From the NCBI RefSeq assembly GCF_029525555.1, contig NZ_JAPDHZ010000003.1, forward strand, positions 1,488,001 through 1,552,000: DNA of 64,000 nucleotides, read 5' to 3'. The notes under the pieces are model-generated. The model saw only the letters and a list, made by a program, of their open reading frames with translations. It did no database searches and had not been told where the DNA came from. Origin of the DNA: Cohnella ginsengisoli (GTDB lineage: Bacteria; Bacillota; Bacilli; Paenibacillales; Paenibacillaceae). Below, piece after piece: positions 34,322 to 44,417 of the stretch. How positions within the stretch are numbered: the first letter of the stretch is position 1; every line of letters starts with the position of its first letter. The translations under genes were made by a program, and so were the position numbers.

Positions 34322-35998
34322 GTCCTGAACTCCTTTATCGGCAAGATCGCTTCGACGGTCGTCCCGAGACCGTCTCCGCCGTAAATATGCAGCTTGCCCC
34401 CAAACGCTTCGCATCGCTCGCGCATGGTGGCGAGTCCGATCGAATGCCCGTCTGCCGGCACCCCGTCGTCGCTCCCGCTCCTCTGCCGGGCCTCCATGCC
34501 CCGTCCGCCGTCCGCGATGCGCAGCGAGACCTCCCCGCTCCGCAGATCCAGCTCGATCGTGGCCTCGCGGACGCCGGCGTGCTTGACGATGTTGTTCAGC
34601 GCCTCTTGTCCGATGCCGCGGAGCGCCTCTTCCATCCCGTCCGGCAGCCGTCTGACCGAGCCGGATTGGCGCGTCCGCACGCGCAGTCCGATACGGCCCG
34701 CATAGACCGCGAGCGCCTGCAGCACGCCTTCTTCCAGGTCGGACGGACGCAGCTGGCGAATGAGCGTACGCATCTCCTTAAGCGCGGTTTGCGAGAGCGT
34801 GCGCATGTCGCCCACGTTGTCCCTTGCGGCGTCCAGCTCTCCGGCGGCGAGCTGCGCCTCCACGCCCTTGGCCGTCATCGACAGGGAGAAAAGCATTTGC
34901 GTGACCGAGTCGTGCAGATCCCGGGCAAGCCGGTTGCGCTCCTCCAAACGGGCGAGCTCTCTGCGGCTCTCCTCATCCCGCTCGCTTACGAAGGCCGCTG
35001 CGATCTGCTCGGACAGCGCTTCGAGCACTTCGACGTCGACTTTGCCCAACTCCGCTCCCGGCAATGAACAGACCAGGATCAAGCCGAACGTATCGTCCGC
35101 GTAGGCGAACGGAACGATAAACGCGGCCCGCACCTCCGGCTCGCCCGGCAAGCTCAATGGCGTGCCGCGCAGCTCGGGCGCGCAGCCGGAGCCCAGACCG
35201 TATCTGTGCCTCGCCATGCCGCCGCGGAACATCTCGGCCGTATGCGCGGGCAGAACGTCCGACTGTTCCCTAGCGCGGCCCGCCTCGAAGACGGCCCGCA
35301 TGCGCATGTCAGCTCCTTCCAGGCCGATCATGGCGACGTACGGCCATTCGAAGCGCGTTCCGAGTTCCTCCACGATCCGCGTCGCGAGCGGCGTCCCGGA
35401 GCGCTCCCCCCTCCGCCGCGGCGATCGCCCTGCCCAGCTCGCCGAGCTGGGCGAAGTGCGCGGACCGGCGACGCTCCGCTTCGTACAGCTGCACGCGTTC
35501 GACGGCGCTGCCGATCTGGTAGGCGACCGATTCGAGCAGCGCCAGCTCCTCGTCGTCGAACCGCGTCTTGCCGGGAGCGGCGACATTCAGCACGCCGAAC
35601 TGCCGGGATCCGGCGCGAAGCGGCACGGTGGCGTGATGCGTGATGCCTTCCGTATCTCCCGTCGAATCCCTGATCGCCATCTCGATCCGTTTGCAGCTTA
35701 AAATGTTAACGGCGCCCGGCAGTTCATCCGCCGCGTAACGCTTCAGGCACCAGCAATAGTTGCCCTGCATCGGCAGCTTGTCGTCGAGCGACAGCGCCTG
35801 CGGCAGCCGTCGATCCGCCGCGAGCCTGAATTGGCGGGGACCGGATTCGACGTAGATCCAGCCGGTCGTGAGACCCGTGAGCGCCAGCAGGCTCTCCAGC
35901 ACCTCGCCGAGCAGCGGCTGCAGCTCGTTCATTTGATTAAGCTTCTCTGCGATGGTCTTGAGCGTTATCAGTTCATGAAGATGCGGCTCCTTCGCCAC
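34318..35998 (-). CDS. GAF-domain sensor histidine kinase, HisKA_3 type (frameshifted as sequenced)
   Basis: 559 residues after correction, no membrane segment. Two GAF domains (~15-175 and ~205-345), then HisKA_3 with the phospho-His in ARDLHDSVTQMLFSL (~375) and HATPase_c (GQEALNNIVKHAG, ADGGRGME, GLATMRERCEAFGGKL). It is the partner of the adjoining LuxR regulator. A C6 run on the + strand (35406-35411) has one base too many; with five, GRAIAAAEGERSGTPLATRIVEE joins the two GAF regions. The GTG at 35998 was chosen because GAAGGAG precedes it. A strong terminator lies only 30 nt upstream, leaving no obvious room for a promoter. Confidence 0.85.
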
Positions 35999-36027
35999 GC
36001 GAGACCACGCTCCTTCGCTTATTCGCC

Positions 36028-36085
36028 AAAAGCCGGATATCTTCTCCTCGCACCGCGTGCGCAAAGGAGAGCATATCCGGCTTTT
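36028..36085. terminator. Long bidirectional terminator after fucU
   Basis: Arms AAAAGCCGGATAT (36028-36040) and ATATCCGGCTTTT (36073-36085) plus an inner CTCCT/AGGAG stem, with U-tracts on both strands. It separates fucU from the GAF kinase gene. Confidence 0.85.
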
Positions 36086-36110
36086 CGGGCTCGACGTTCC
36101 CTCCGACGGC

Positions 36111-36552
36111 CTATTCGGCCGCGATGACGCCTTTTTTTGAGAATGATGTTGGCGTACAAGGCGCTCTCGCCCGTCGCCACGACCGCGTACGCTTGCTTCG
36201 CCCGCTCGTAAAAAGCGAACCGCTCGACTTCCTCGAACGGCTCCGTCAGACCGGTCCGCTCGCGGATAATCTCGCCGTACCGGCCCCAGATCGGCGTCTC
36301 TGCCGTATCGCCGGGCACGATCTGCATGAGCGCGGCCGGCCGCGCCGAGTACTGGTCGAGCGGCATCAGCTTGAGCACCGCGTCGAGCAGCTCGGGAACG
36401 CCGTGGCCGTCGCAGCGCACGAGACGCTGCGCGTGGCTGGCCGCAGGGAAGTTCCCGTCGCCGAGCACGATCTCGTCGCCGTGCCCCATTTCCATCAGAA
36501 TCTTAAGCAGCTCTGGCGACAATATCGCCGGAATCCCCTTCAACAATCCCAT
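36111..36552 (-). CDS. fucU: RbsD/FucU family sugar mutarotase (frameshifted as sequenced)
   Basis: 146 residues after correction. FucU interconverts alpha- and beta-L-fucose (RbsD does so for ribose). Motifs: GDEIVLGDGNFPAAS (catalytic His region in MGHGDEI, ~23-40), RCDGHGVPELLDAVLKLMPLD and YANIILKKGVIAAE at the C-terminus. As sequenced, a T7 run on the + strand (36132-36138) shifts the last seven codons and extends the frame to 36019; with six T the gene ends at TAG 36111-36113, which also places the terminator correctly. GGGAGG precedes the ATG. No other fucose gene is nearby. Confidence 0.82.
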
Positions 36553-36872
36553 CGACCTCCCGCCGGCTTCTGTGCATGCGCACGGTCAGAACGCGCGGGC
36601 CGCCCGTCCGGACAAATGCCCCGGCACGCATGCCGGAGCGCCCGATTCTGCCGTCTTCTGCCAGTATAACCGAAGCGGTCGGACTTGTCTTTAATGGGCG
36701 CGTCCGTCAACGCGTCCGATATCACCTGCGCGCCGATCCTGCGTCGCCCGGCTCGAGCGTATGCCGTTCTTCGCCGTCAAAAAATAAAATCGGCCCGACC
36801 GCTCAGACCGATAATAGCCGCGCATCCTGACGTCGGCAGCCAATATAAAGGGCGACGCCGCCGCCCGCGTAT
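36553..36872. other. Intergenic region between Rrf2 gene and fucU
   Basis: 320 nt without a supported gene. It contains the probable Rrf2 terminator at 36781-36812 and, on the minus strand near 36665, TATACT, which could be the -10 of fucU; no clear -35 accompanies it. Confidence 0.4.
36779..36812 (-). terminator. Probable terminator of the Rrf2 gene
   Basis: ATCGG ... CCGAT around a G-rich loop, followed on the minus strand by TTTATTTTTTG. The stem is short and the distance from the stop is 60 nt. Confidence 0.45.
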
Positions 36873-37331
36873 TTAAACCTTCTGCCCGAATACCTGCCCG
36901 ATCATGTCCGCGATCGTGCGGCCGTCGAGCACCTCCATCATCCTGCGCTCGGTCTCGCGAATCACGTCGCCGAACGCCTCCTTCATGCCCGAACCGAGCG
37001 CGGTGCAGTCGTCGGCGCTGTCCAGCATGCCGCTGTGCAGCGGCTCCGCGATCTCGAGCGCCCGGTACACCTCGCCAAGCGTGATCGCCTCGGGCGGCTT
37101 GAGCAGGAAGTATCCGCCTTCTCTGCCCTCGCGCGCTCCCACGATCTGCGCCCTGGCAAGGCGCGAGAGGATTCGCCGCATAAGCGTCGCCTCCGTAGCG
37201 CAATTCCCCGCGATCTCGCCGCTCGGACAGCGATCGTCCCGGTCGGCGTGATGGGCCAAGTAAACGAGGGACTGCAGCGCGTAACCGAACCATCTCGGCG
37301 TCGCCACGCCTCCGCATTTATCGATTGCCAT
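36873..37331 (-). CDS. Rrf2 family transcriptional regulator
   Basis: 152 residues. The N-terminal winged helix has the Rrf2 pattern YALQSLVYLAHH...EATLMRRILSRLARAQIVGAREGREGGYFLLKPPEAITLGEVYRALE (cited by key residues). Only one cysteine falls in the region that carries the Fe-S ligands of IscR/NsrR (DDCTALG), so an Fe-S cluster is unlikely; the closest type is YwnA-like. ATG 37331 has GGAGG at seven bases. Its regulon is unknown; the divergent side has only the S-layer protein gene end. Confidence 0.85.
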   Translation of the reverse strand: MAIDKCGGVATPRWFGYALQSLVYLAHHADRDDRCPSGEIAGNCATEATLMRRILSRLARAQIVGAREGREGGYFLLKPPEAITLGEVYRALEIAEPLHSGMLDSADDCTALGSGMKEAFGDVIRETERRMMEVLDGRTIADMIGQVFGQKV

Positions 37332-37368
37332 AAACACACCTCCATCCGGCGTACTCGCATATTAACAC

Positions 37369-37397
37369 AGTATAGCGCATCGGGTGCAAGCTGTCTC
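37369..37397 (-). promoter_or_regulatory. Putative promoter of the Rrf2 gene
   Basis: GAGACA (37392-37397), a 17-nt spacer and TATACT (37369-37374) on the minus strand; leader about 30 nt. Confidence 0.5.
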
Positions 37398-37400
37398 TTG

Positions 37401-37441
37401 AAAAGAAGATCTTCATCGACCGCATGCGGGCAATGAAGATC
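37401..37441 (-). terminator. Terminator of the SLH surface protein gene
   Basis: GATCTTCAT (37408-37416) and ATGAAGATC (37433-37441) around a CCGCATGCGG palindrome, followed by TTCTTTTC on the minus strand, 28 nt past the stop. Confidence 0.7.
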
Positions 37442-37468
37442 GAGTGCCATAAAACGATATGGTCGTGC

Positions 37469-40400
37469 CTATTCGGTACGGGATGCGGCCTGGATCGCGC
37501 CATATGCCCAATGTTCCTCGGAAACGTCGGTATAAAGCGGCTTGGGCGATCGATCGACTTGACGTCCAAGCACCTTGTTCAAAATCGTGACCGCCTCCGC
37601 GCGCGTCAGCGGCCTGTCCGGGCGGAACCGGCCGTCCGCATAGCCCCCGATGATGCCCGAGGCTTGCGCTTGAACGATCGCGGATTCTGCCCAGTGGCCT
37701 TGAATATCCGTGAAGCCGGTACCGGCCTGCTGCGCGGTCTTCATTCCAAGCTTATGCAGGAGCACGGCCATCTCCGCCCTGGTAAGCGCAGCGTCCGGCT
37801 GGAATTTCCCGTCAGGGTAGCCGCTCATCCAACCGCGGTTCGCAGCTTGGGCAATTGCCTGCGATGCCCAATGCGTCTGAGGGACGTCTTGGAAATGCGC
37901 TTCGGCGCCGGTATCGACGTTGCCGAACAGCTTCGTTAAAATGACGGCCATCTCTGCCCGAGTGAGGCCGGCATTCGGTTTGAAAAGGCCTCCGGGATAG
38001 CCGCCGATGTATGCGATCCCCTTGTCCGCCAGGTCTCCGCTTGTTTGACCAGGTCCAGGGCTTGGGCTCGGGCTCGGGCTTGGGCTTGGGCTCGGACTTG
38101 GGCTCGGGCTTGGGCCCGGGCTTGGGCCCGGGCTGGAGCCCCGACCGGAGCCAGGCCCGGAGCCCCCGCCGTCTCCGCCAATCGATGCGCTTGCGGGCGT
38201 AACGGCGTTGGAGGCGGCTGAAGGCTGCGATGCTCCCTTCGCGTTCAAGGCCTTCACCGTGAACGTGTACGCCGTGCCGTTCGCGAGCCCCGTCACGGCG
38301 ACGGCGATCTTGCCGTCGGCGACCTTGCCTTCGCTCTCGACCGTCTTCGCTTCCGTGCCGTTCGACCACGCGGTCGCCTTGTAGCCCGTGATCGGCCTGC
38401 CGCCGTCGTTCGAAGGCGCGGCGAACGTCACCGTCGCCGACGCGTCGCCCGCCGATGCGATGACCCCGGTCGGCGCATCCGGCACCGTAGACGTATCCGG
38501 CACGACCGGCGCCGCCGGCGTGACCGCGTTCGAAGGCGCCGACGACGCCGACTCGCCGTATTCCGTCAGCGCTTTAACGGTAAACGTGTAGTTGTGCCCG
38601 TTAATCAGATTCGGCACGACGATCGGGCTCGACTCGCCAGTCGCCCTGCCGGCTTGCTCGCTGCCGTCCCAGGCGGCGACCTCGTAGCTTACCTGCGTTC
38701 CTCCATACAGCTGTCCGGGAACGAAGCTGATGTCCGCGGAGCCGTTGCCGGCAACCGCGATCAACGCCGTGGGCGCATCGGGCGCGCCGTACGGCACGAC
38801 GGGCGCGGCTGAGGCAAAGGCTGACAAGCCGATGTCATTTCCGGCAGCCACCTCAATCGTATAGGAAACGGCCTTTTCCAGTCCGCCGATCGTGCCCGAA
38901 CGTTTGTCCGGCGCGAGGGTTCTCGCAGAGATCTCCACGCCTTCCTTCAACGCGCGGATTCGGTAAGCCACGATCGGCGTGCCCCCGTCCGCCTCGGGCG
39001 CTTCGAACGTGACCGTGGCGTTCCCATTGCCCGGCAATGCTGTCACGCTGCGCGGAAGCCCCGGCCTGCCCAGCGGGACGACCGGATCCGACAAGCCTGA
39101 TTCGGCGGACCAGCCGTTGGCGTTCAACGCCTTGGCGGAAAACTTGTAGGCTGTCCCGTTCGTCAGCCCGTCAACGATAGCAGGCTGAAAATCACCTTCG
39201 CCGTCAGGGTCAATATAAAGGTCTCTGATATACCCGCCGGTCTCGTCGTATACGGTGATCTGATAGCGCGTGACCTTCGCCCCGTTGTTCCAGCTGGGCA
39301 GCACATCCACGCTCGCCCCGCCGTCCAGCGGATTCGCCGATACAAAGGGCGGCTCCGGCTTGCCGCTCGCCACCGCCCGTGCCGACGGCAGCGAGTAATC
39401 CGACAAGCCCAATGCGTTTTTCGCCTGTACTTTAAACGTGTACGCATACCCGTTGGTCAGTCCGGTGACGACGATCGGGCTTCCTTCGCCTTCCACGGTC
39501 TTAAAGATCTGGTCATTCTGATCGGGGAGCATGACCGTCACGACGTACCCGGTGATCGGGCTGCCGCCGTCGTCGCCCGGCAGGAATTGGATCTCTGCCT
39601 GCGTGTCCCCGACATGCGCGACGCTTAACGCCGGCGCCTCGGGTGCCGTTGCGGCCGCCGTATCGAAGCGCCAGTCCTGGTCATCGACGTATCCCGCAAA
39701 GGGATTCCCCGACAGATCCTCGAACGCGCCCGGATCGACTAATACATAGACGGTTGACTGGACAGGCAGCCGGCCCGACAAGTTTATCGTCGCTGTTACA
39801 CCGTCGATCGCAGCCTCGGATGCATCCATCTCGGCGAACAGCGTGTCGGGGCCGCTCCCTTTTTTGGCATAGACCCGGATCGATTTCCCTTCGACGGACC
39901 TAACCGCTTCGTCGAAAGTCAGCTTCAGCGCGTCAGGCGCTGTGGAGTTCTCGCTGCCGTCCGCAGGCAACGTGCCGATGATCAACGGCGGCGTCGTATC
40001 CATGTATCCGATGACGCGGAGCTTGTTGTCTGCCGATACATAGGCCACGTAGGGCGTTCCGTCCGGGCCGATGGCGACCGACAACGGCATATACCAGGAA
40101 TAGTCCTGCAGCGACGGCGCGCCTAGGTCCGACCATTCCGAGCCGTTCCACTTGACGACTTGCACGCTTCCTCCGGGATCGTACGTATCCCGATACGCGA
40201 CGACGGGCCTGCCGTCCGTGGGGTCGATGTCCATCGCGCCGAAGAATCCATCGAATTGGCCGATCAGGCTCCACCCTTCGGCTTGGGCCCATTTCCACAC
40301 GTAGTTTTTGTTGTTGGTGCCGTTGCCCCCGTTGTAGTACAAGTACAATTCGCCATGTGGAGCCGGCTTCAACGCGTAATAATTTCCGATGATGTACGTA

Positions 40401-41116
40401 GATAGTCCGAATGAGCTCCACGGCTCGTTCGCTTCTCGGGACTTGACGACCGGCTCGTAGTATGCGCTGGCGCCGTTGCCGTAGACGACGAACGTCCGAT
40501 CGGACTGATCGATCGCGATCGCGGGACGGAAGCCGTTGTTGCCCGATAAGACTTCGGGCTCGCTCCAGACGCCGTCTTCCATTTTGCGCACGGTTGCCGC
40601 TCCGCCATTGTTCTTGTCGCTGTATACGATGCTGACGCCCCTTTGCGAATCGATCGCGATGCCGGGCGGCGAATCGGAGGCGCCTTGCGGGATCGTTCCC
40701 CCGAGCTTCTGCCAGGCGCCGCTGCCGTCCGGCGACGCGACGGCGATCTTGTTGCCGTCGGCGCGATCCTCGTATGCGATATACGGCCTGCCCCTGGCGG
40801 TGACGAACAGATCGTAGTCCCATACATTTTCAAGCGCATACGTATCTTGGCTAGCAAGCTCCCAGCTCCCGCCTGCCAGTTGATAGACCGCCAAGCCGTC
40901 GCCGGACGTCAAGTACGACATGTACGGCCCGCGTTCTGAAGCGGCCAGTTTGTAGCTTCGCGGGCTATCAACGGGCAACGCGCCGCCGACGTCCTGCCAC
41001 GCCCGGACGGACGAAGCCGAGGCCTTCTTCGCCGCCCCCCATCCAGCCGCAGGCTGCAAGAGCAGCGCAAGCGCAAGGCCCGCGAACAGCGGCCGGAATC
41101 TCTTCTTACCTTTCAT
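37469..41116 (-). CDS. Large cell-surface protein with fn3 and SLH domains
   Basis: 1215 residues. Order: signal peptide (1-~33), a beta-propeller/sialidase-like N-terminal region (~35-400) with repeated GxPxVAYxD segments, a Big_5/SbsA-type Ig-like domain (~405-515, PADGSENSTAPDALKLTFDE), five fibronectin type III domains (~520-980), a Pro-Ser linker (~985-1030) and three SLH domains (GGYPGGLFKPNAGLTRAEMA, SGYPDGKFQPDAALTRAEMA, GGYADGRFRPDRPLTRAEAV) that anchor it to pyruvylated cell-wall polymer. No catalytic motif recognised. ATG 41116 has GGAGAG upstream; the frame is open further but without a start signal. Divergent from the hybrid kinase, which might regulate it. Confidence 0.88.
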   Translation of the reverse strand: MKGKKRFRPLFAGLALALLLQPAAGWGAAKKASASSVRAWQDVGGALPVDSPRSYKLAASERGPYMSYLTSGDGLAVYQLAGGSWELASQDTYALENVWDYDLFVTARGRPYIAYEDRADGNKIAVASPDGSGAWQKLGGTIPQGASDSPPGIAIDSQRGVSIVYSDKNNGGAATVRKMEDGVWSEPEVLSGNNGFRPAIAIDQSDRTFVVYGNGASAYYEPVVKSREANEPWSSFGLSTYIIGNYYALKPAPHGELYLYYNGGNGTNNKNYVWKWAQAEGWSLIGQFDGFFGAMDIDPTDGRPVVAYRDTYDPGGSVQVVKWNGSEWSDLGAPSLQDYSWYMPLSVAIGPDGTPYVAYVSADNKLRVIGYMDTTPPLIIGTLPADGSENSTAPDALKLTFDEAVRSVEGKSIRVYAKKGSGPDTLFAEMDASEAAIDGVTATINLSGRLPVQSTVYVLVDPGAFEDLSGNPFAGYVDDQDWRFDTAAATAPEAPALSVAHVGDTQAEIQFLPGDDGGSPITGYVVTVMLPDQNDQIFKTVEGEGSPIVVTGLTNGYAYTFKVQAKNALGLSDYSLPSARAVASGKPEPPFVSANPLDGGASVDVLPSWNNGAKVTRYQITVYDETGGYIRDLYIDPDGEGDFQPAIVDGLTNGTAYKFSAKALNANGWSAESGLSDPVVPLGRPGLPRSVTALPGNGNATVTFEAPEADGGTPIVAYRIRALKEGVEISARTLAPDKRSGTIGGLEKAVSYTIEVAAGNDIGLSAFASAAPVVPYGAPDAPTALIAVAGNGSADISFVPGQLYGGTQVSYEVAAWDGSEQAGRATGESSPIVVPNLINGHNYTFTVKALTEYGESASSAPSNAVTPAAPVVPDTSTVPDAPTGVIASAGDASATVTFAAPSNDGGRPITGYKATAWSNGTEAKTVESEGKVADGKIAVAVTGLANGTAYTFTVKALNAKGASQPSAASNAVTPASASIGGDGGGSGPGSGRGSSPGPSPGPSPSPSPSPSPSPSPSPSPGPGQTSGDLADKGIAYIGGYPGGLFKPNAGLTRAEMAVILTKLFGNVDTGAEAHFQDVPQTHWASQAIAQAANRGWMSGYPDGKFQPDAALTRAEMAVLLHKLGMKTAQQAGTGFTDIQGHWAESAIVQAQASGIIGGYADGRFRPDRPLTRAEAVTILNKVLGRQVDRSPKPLYTDVSEEHWAYGAIQAASRTE
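38055..38140. repeat. Hexanucleotide repeat coding for the Pro-Ser linker
   Basis: About thirteen near-perfect GGGCTY units on the + strand encode alternating Pro-Ser/Gly-Pro just before the SLH domains. Such a repeat can change length by slippage in steps of two residues without breaking the frame. Confidence 0.8.
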
Positions 41117-41227
41117 GAACCGATCTCTCCTCTTCGTCCGATTCGGACTTTTGTCTGCATTTGTCGAAGATAGCACCGGCCGCTCACAAATCGCTCCCAA
41201 AAGAACGAGAGATTTGCCATAATAGCG

Positions 41228-41247
41228 TTGAGAGCGTTTTGAGAGCG
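41228..41247 (+). promoter_or_regulatory. 11-bp direct repeat upstream of the hybrid kinase
   Basis: TTGAGAGCG occurs at 41228-41236 and 41239-41247. Heptamers spaced by four bases (11-bp steps) are the usual SARP/OmpR binding layout, and the regulator of this operon is SARP-like. A CATAAT hexamer lies just upstream (41218-41223). Confidence 0.45.
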
Positions 41248-41295
41248 CAGGCTTGTAAGCTATCGGGTAGACGAGTGGAGCGGGGCGAGGACGGG

Positions 41296-44200
41296 ATGAC
41301 GATGAGGCGCGGGGAAGCGGGCGCGGGAAAGAAAATCTTCTATATTACGCTGGGAATGACGATCATTCCGCTGCTGTCCTTCGCCATTTTGACTTGGATG
41401 TATCAATACACGGTGCCGAACCGGGATGCGCCGGAGGCCGTCCGCGGGACGATCGACCTCAGCGGTTGGAATATGGGCGCGCGCGGACTCGTCAACCTCG
41501 ACGGGGAATGGGCCTATTACGCGGACCGGCTGCTGACGCCTGATGACCTGACAGGCGCTTCTGCTGCACGTCCGGATACTTTTATCCGCATTCCGAACGC
41601 TTGGGGAGGCGGCAAGGCGCCGGATGCGGCAAGCGGAGCGCGGCTTGGCACCTACAGGCTGAAGGTGCTGCTGGGCGGAACGGAGAGCGGGTACGGCATT
41701 CGGGTATCCAACGTGAATCGGGCGCATCGGCTGTACGTGAACGGCGAGCTCGTCGGCAGCGGCGGCGTCCCTTCAGCGGATACGCACACTTACGTGACGG
41801 GCAACAAGCCGTACACGACGTTCATCCGGACCGAGGCGCGCGTGCTGGACGTGGTTCTTCAGGTGGCCAACGACAGCTATAAGTCCAAGGGCGGCTTCGA
41901 AGACATGCAGCTCGGCCTTCAGGACGCGATGCAATTCCAAGGCCACATCCAATTCGCCGTAGAAATTTCGGGCCTCTTTATCCTCCTGCTGTTCGCGGGA
42001 TACCACCTGAACATCTACGCGCTGCGGCCGAAGGACAGGGCTTATCTGTACAGCGCACTCTTCTTTCTGACATTGCTCGCCTTAATCATGATGGACGGGG
42101 ACAAATTAGCGCTCCAGCTGTTTCCGGGCTTCCCCTACGAAGCATCGCGCAAAATATACAGCGTCGGCGGCTTCGGCAATATCGTCGTGCTCGGCTTGTT
42201 CCTCCACTCCCTGGACCACAGACTGCTGCCGCGAAGACAGCTGGCGATCGCATCGGCGCCGCTCGCGCTAGCGATCCTCGCCGTTCTCGCACTGCCCTGG
42301 AGTTTGTTTTCCTACGCCGGCAACTGGCCATGGAGCTACGTACTGCTGCTCGTATCCTATTTTCTGTACCGGACGATAAGGCATCTTTTCCGAAAGAAAG
42401 GACAATTGGACCGCAAGGAGACCGCGCTGCTCGCCGGCATGATCCTGTCGATCGTCGCAATCGAGGTGTCCGGCCTGTTCTACGCGCTCGGCCTGCTGGA
42501 AACCGATCTCATTCGCCGAATCTCCTTTCTCTCGGTCATCTCGTTCATGAACGCGCTGCTCGCGCTTCGCCTCGTCCATGCCACGGGACGCACCGAGCAA
42601 CTAACGGAGCAGTTGATCCTGCGGGACAAGCTCAAGGACGAATTTCTGGCCCAGACCTCGCACGAGCTGAAGACGCCGCTGCACGGCATCCAGAACATGA
42701 CGGCCTACTTGCTGGACGGCAAGGCGGGCGGGCTCACGGACCGGCAGCGCGGCGAGCTGTCGCTGATTCAGGACACGTCCACGAAGCTGGCGAGCCTCGT
42801 GAACGATCTGGTCGACGTCGTGCGGCTCAAGCACGGCGACTTCCAGCTGAAAAGGACCGTGCTCGATCTGAGAGTCGCCGCGCGCACGGCCTATCAGGTG
42901 CTGGAATACGAGCTCGCCGGCAAGGACGTGCGCTGGGACAACGCCATTCCGCCGGGCACCTGCGTGCAGGCCGACGAGAATCGGGTGCGTCAGGTGCTGT
43001 ATAACCTGATCCACAACGCGATCAAGCACACGCGGCAGGGTCGAATCGAGATCGGCGCTGCAGCGGAAGGCGAGCTGGTCAATGTGTGGGTGGAGGACAC
43101 GGGGGTCGGCATTCCGAAAGAGAATCACGAGGCGATCTTCGGTTACTTCGAGCAGGGAGAGCCGGCGCCGAGCCACGACGGCTACACCGGCATGGGGCTC
43201 GGCCTCTATATCAGCCGCCAGCTCATCGAGCGCATGGGCGGGACGATTGGGGTAGAAAAGTCCGCGCCCGGGCAGGGTACGCGGATGTCGTTTACGCTGC
43301 CGGCCGCCGCAGCGTCGGAGGCGACGGACGGCGCGGCGACCGAGGCGGCGGCCGCGGCGGAGCCGCCCGTTCGCTTCGCGCCGGCGACGCTCGACCTCGT
43401 AGACGGCCGGCGGACGCAGACCGTGCTCATCGTCGACGACGAGCCGTCCAACGTGAGGGTGCTGCTCAACCTGCTCGGCGAGCAATACAACGTGCTGGCC
43501 GCGCTCTCGGCAAGCGAAGCGCTAACCAAGCTGGAGCGGGCGGAGCGCGTGGACCTGATGATACTCGACGTGATGATGCCGGAAATGTCGGGGCTCGAGC
43601 TCTGCCGGATCGTCCGGGAGCGGTTCCCGGCCATGGAGCTGCCCGTGCTGTTCGCGACCGCGAAGGATTCCCTGCACGATATCGAGCTGTGCTTCCGCGC
43701 GGGCGGCAACGACTTTATCGCGAAGCCCTTCGATCCGCGAACGCTGGCGGCGCGCGTTCGTACGCTGCTGTCCATGAAGCAGTCGATGGACCGGGCGCTG
43801 CGCAGCGAGATCGCCTTCCTGCAGGCGCAGATCAAGCCGCACTTTTTGTACAATGCGATCAGCAGCATCGTCTCCTTTTGCTATACGGACGGCGAAAAAG
43901 CCGCCCACCTGCTCTCGATGCTCAGCCGCTATCTGCGCATCGTGTTCCAGCGGGACCAGCGAACGGCGGACGTGCCGCTCGGCATCGAGCTGGAGCTGAT
44001 CGGCGCCTACGTCGAGATCGAGCGGGCCCGCTTCGGAGAGCGCCTGAACTTCCGTCTCCTGTGCGATCCGGGGCTCGAGACGGAGCTGATCCCCTCGCTT
44101 GCGATACAGCCGTTCGTCGAGAATGCCATTCGGCACGGCTTGTTCGACAAGGACGGTCCCGGAACGGTGACGCTCGCGATCGCGGACGGCGACGGCTACA

Positions 44201-44417
44201 TCCGCTGCGAGATCGCGGACGACGGCGTCGGCATGGCGGACGACCTGCTGTACCGGCTTCGCACGGGCGACGCGCCGGAGGGCGCGGGCATCGGCATCGC
44301 GAACGTCCGGCGGCGTCTGGCCGCCATGGCGGGCACGAGCCTGCTGATCGAATCGAAGCTCGAGCAAGGAACGACGGTCACTTTGTTTTTGCCGAAAGAG
44401 GAGTGGATAGCCGATGA
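41296..44417 (+). CDS. 7TMR-DISM hybrid histidine kinase with two kinase modules
   Basis: About 1040 residues. Order: N-terminal helix, a DISM-type beta-sandwich extracellular domain (~45-205; GTYRLKVLLGG, NVNRAHRLYVNGELVGSGG), seven membrane helices (~210-430), HisKA (SHELKTPLHGIQNM, ~457) and HATPase_c (~560-670), a REC domain (~712-830; LILDVMMPEMSGLELC), then a second, LytS-type His kinase (QAQIKPHFLYNAISSIVSF, ~850) and second HATPase_c. It senses an external, perhaps carbohydrate-like, signal. The 3' end is uncertain: the frame runs on to 44931 over the regulator gene, but the natural end is probably between 44404 (PKEE) and 44417 (ATGA overlap). Confidence 0.85.

Noticed and set aside
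36019..36110. An Arg-rich C-terminal tail on FucU
   Set aside because: It results from the extra T at 36132-36138 and runs through a perfect terminator; the corrected frame stops at 36111.
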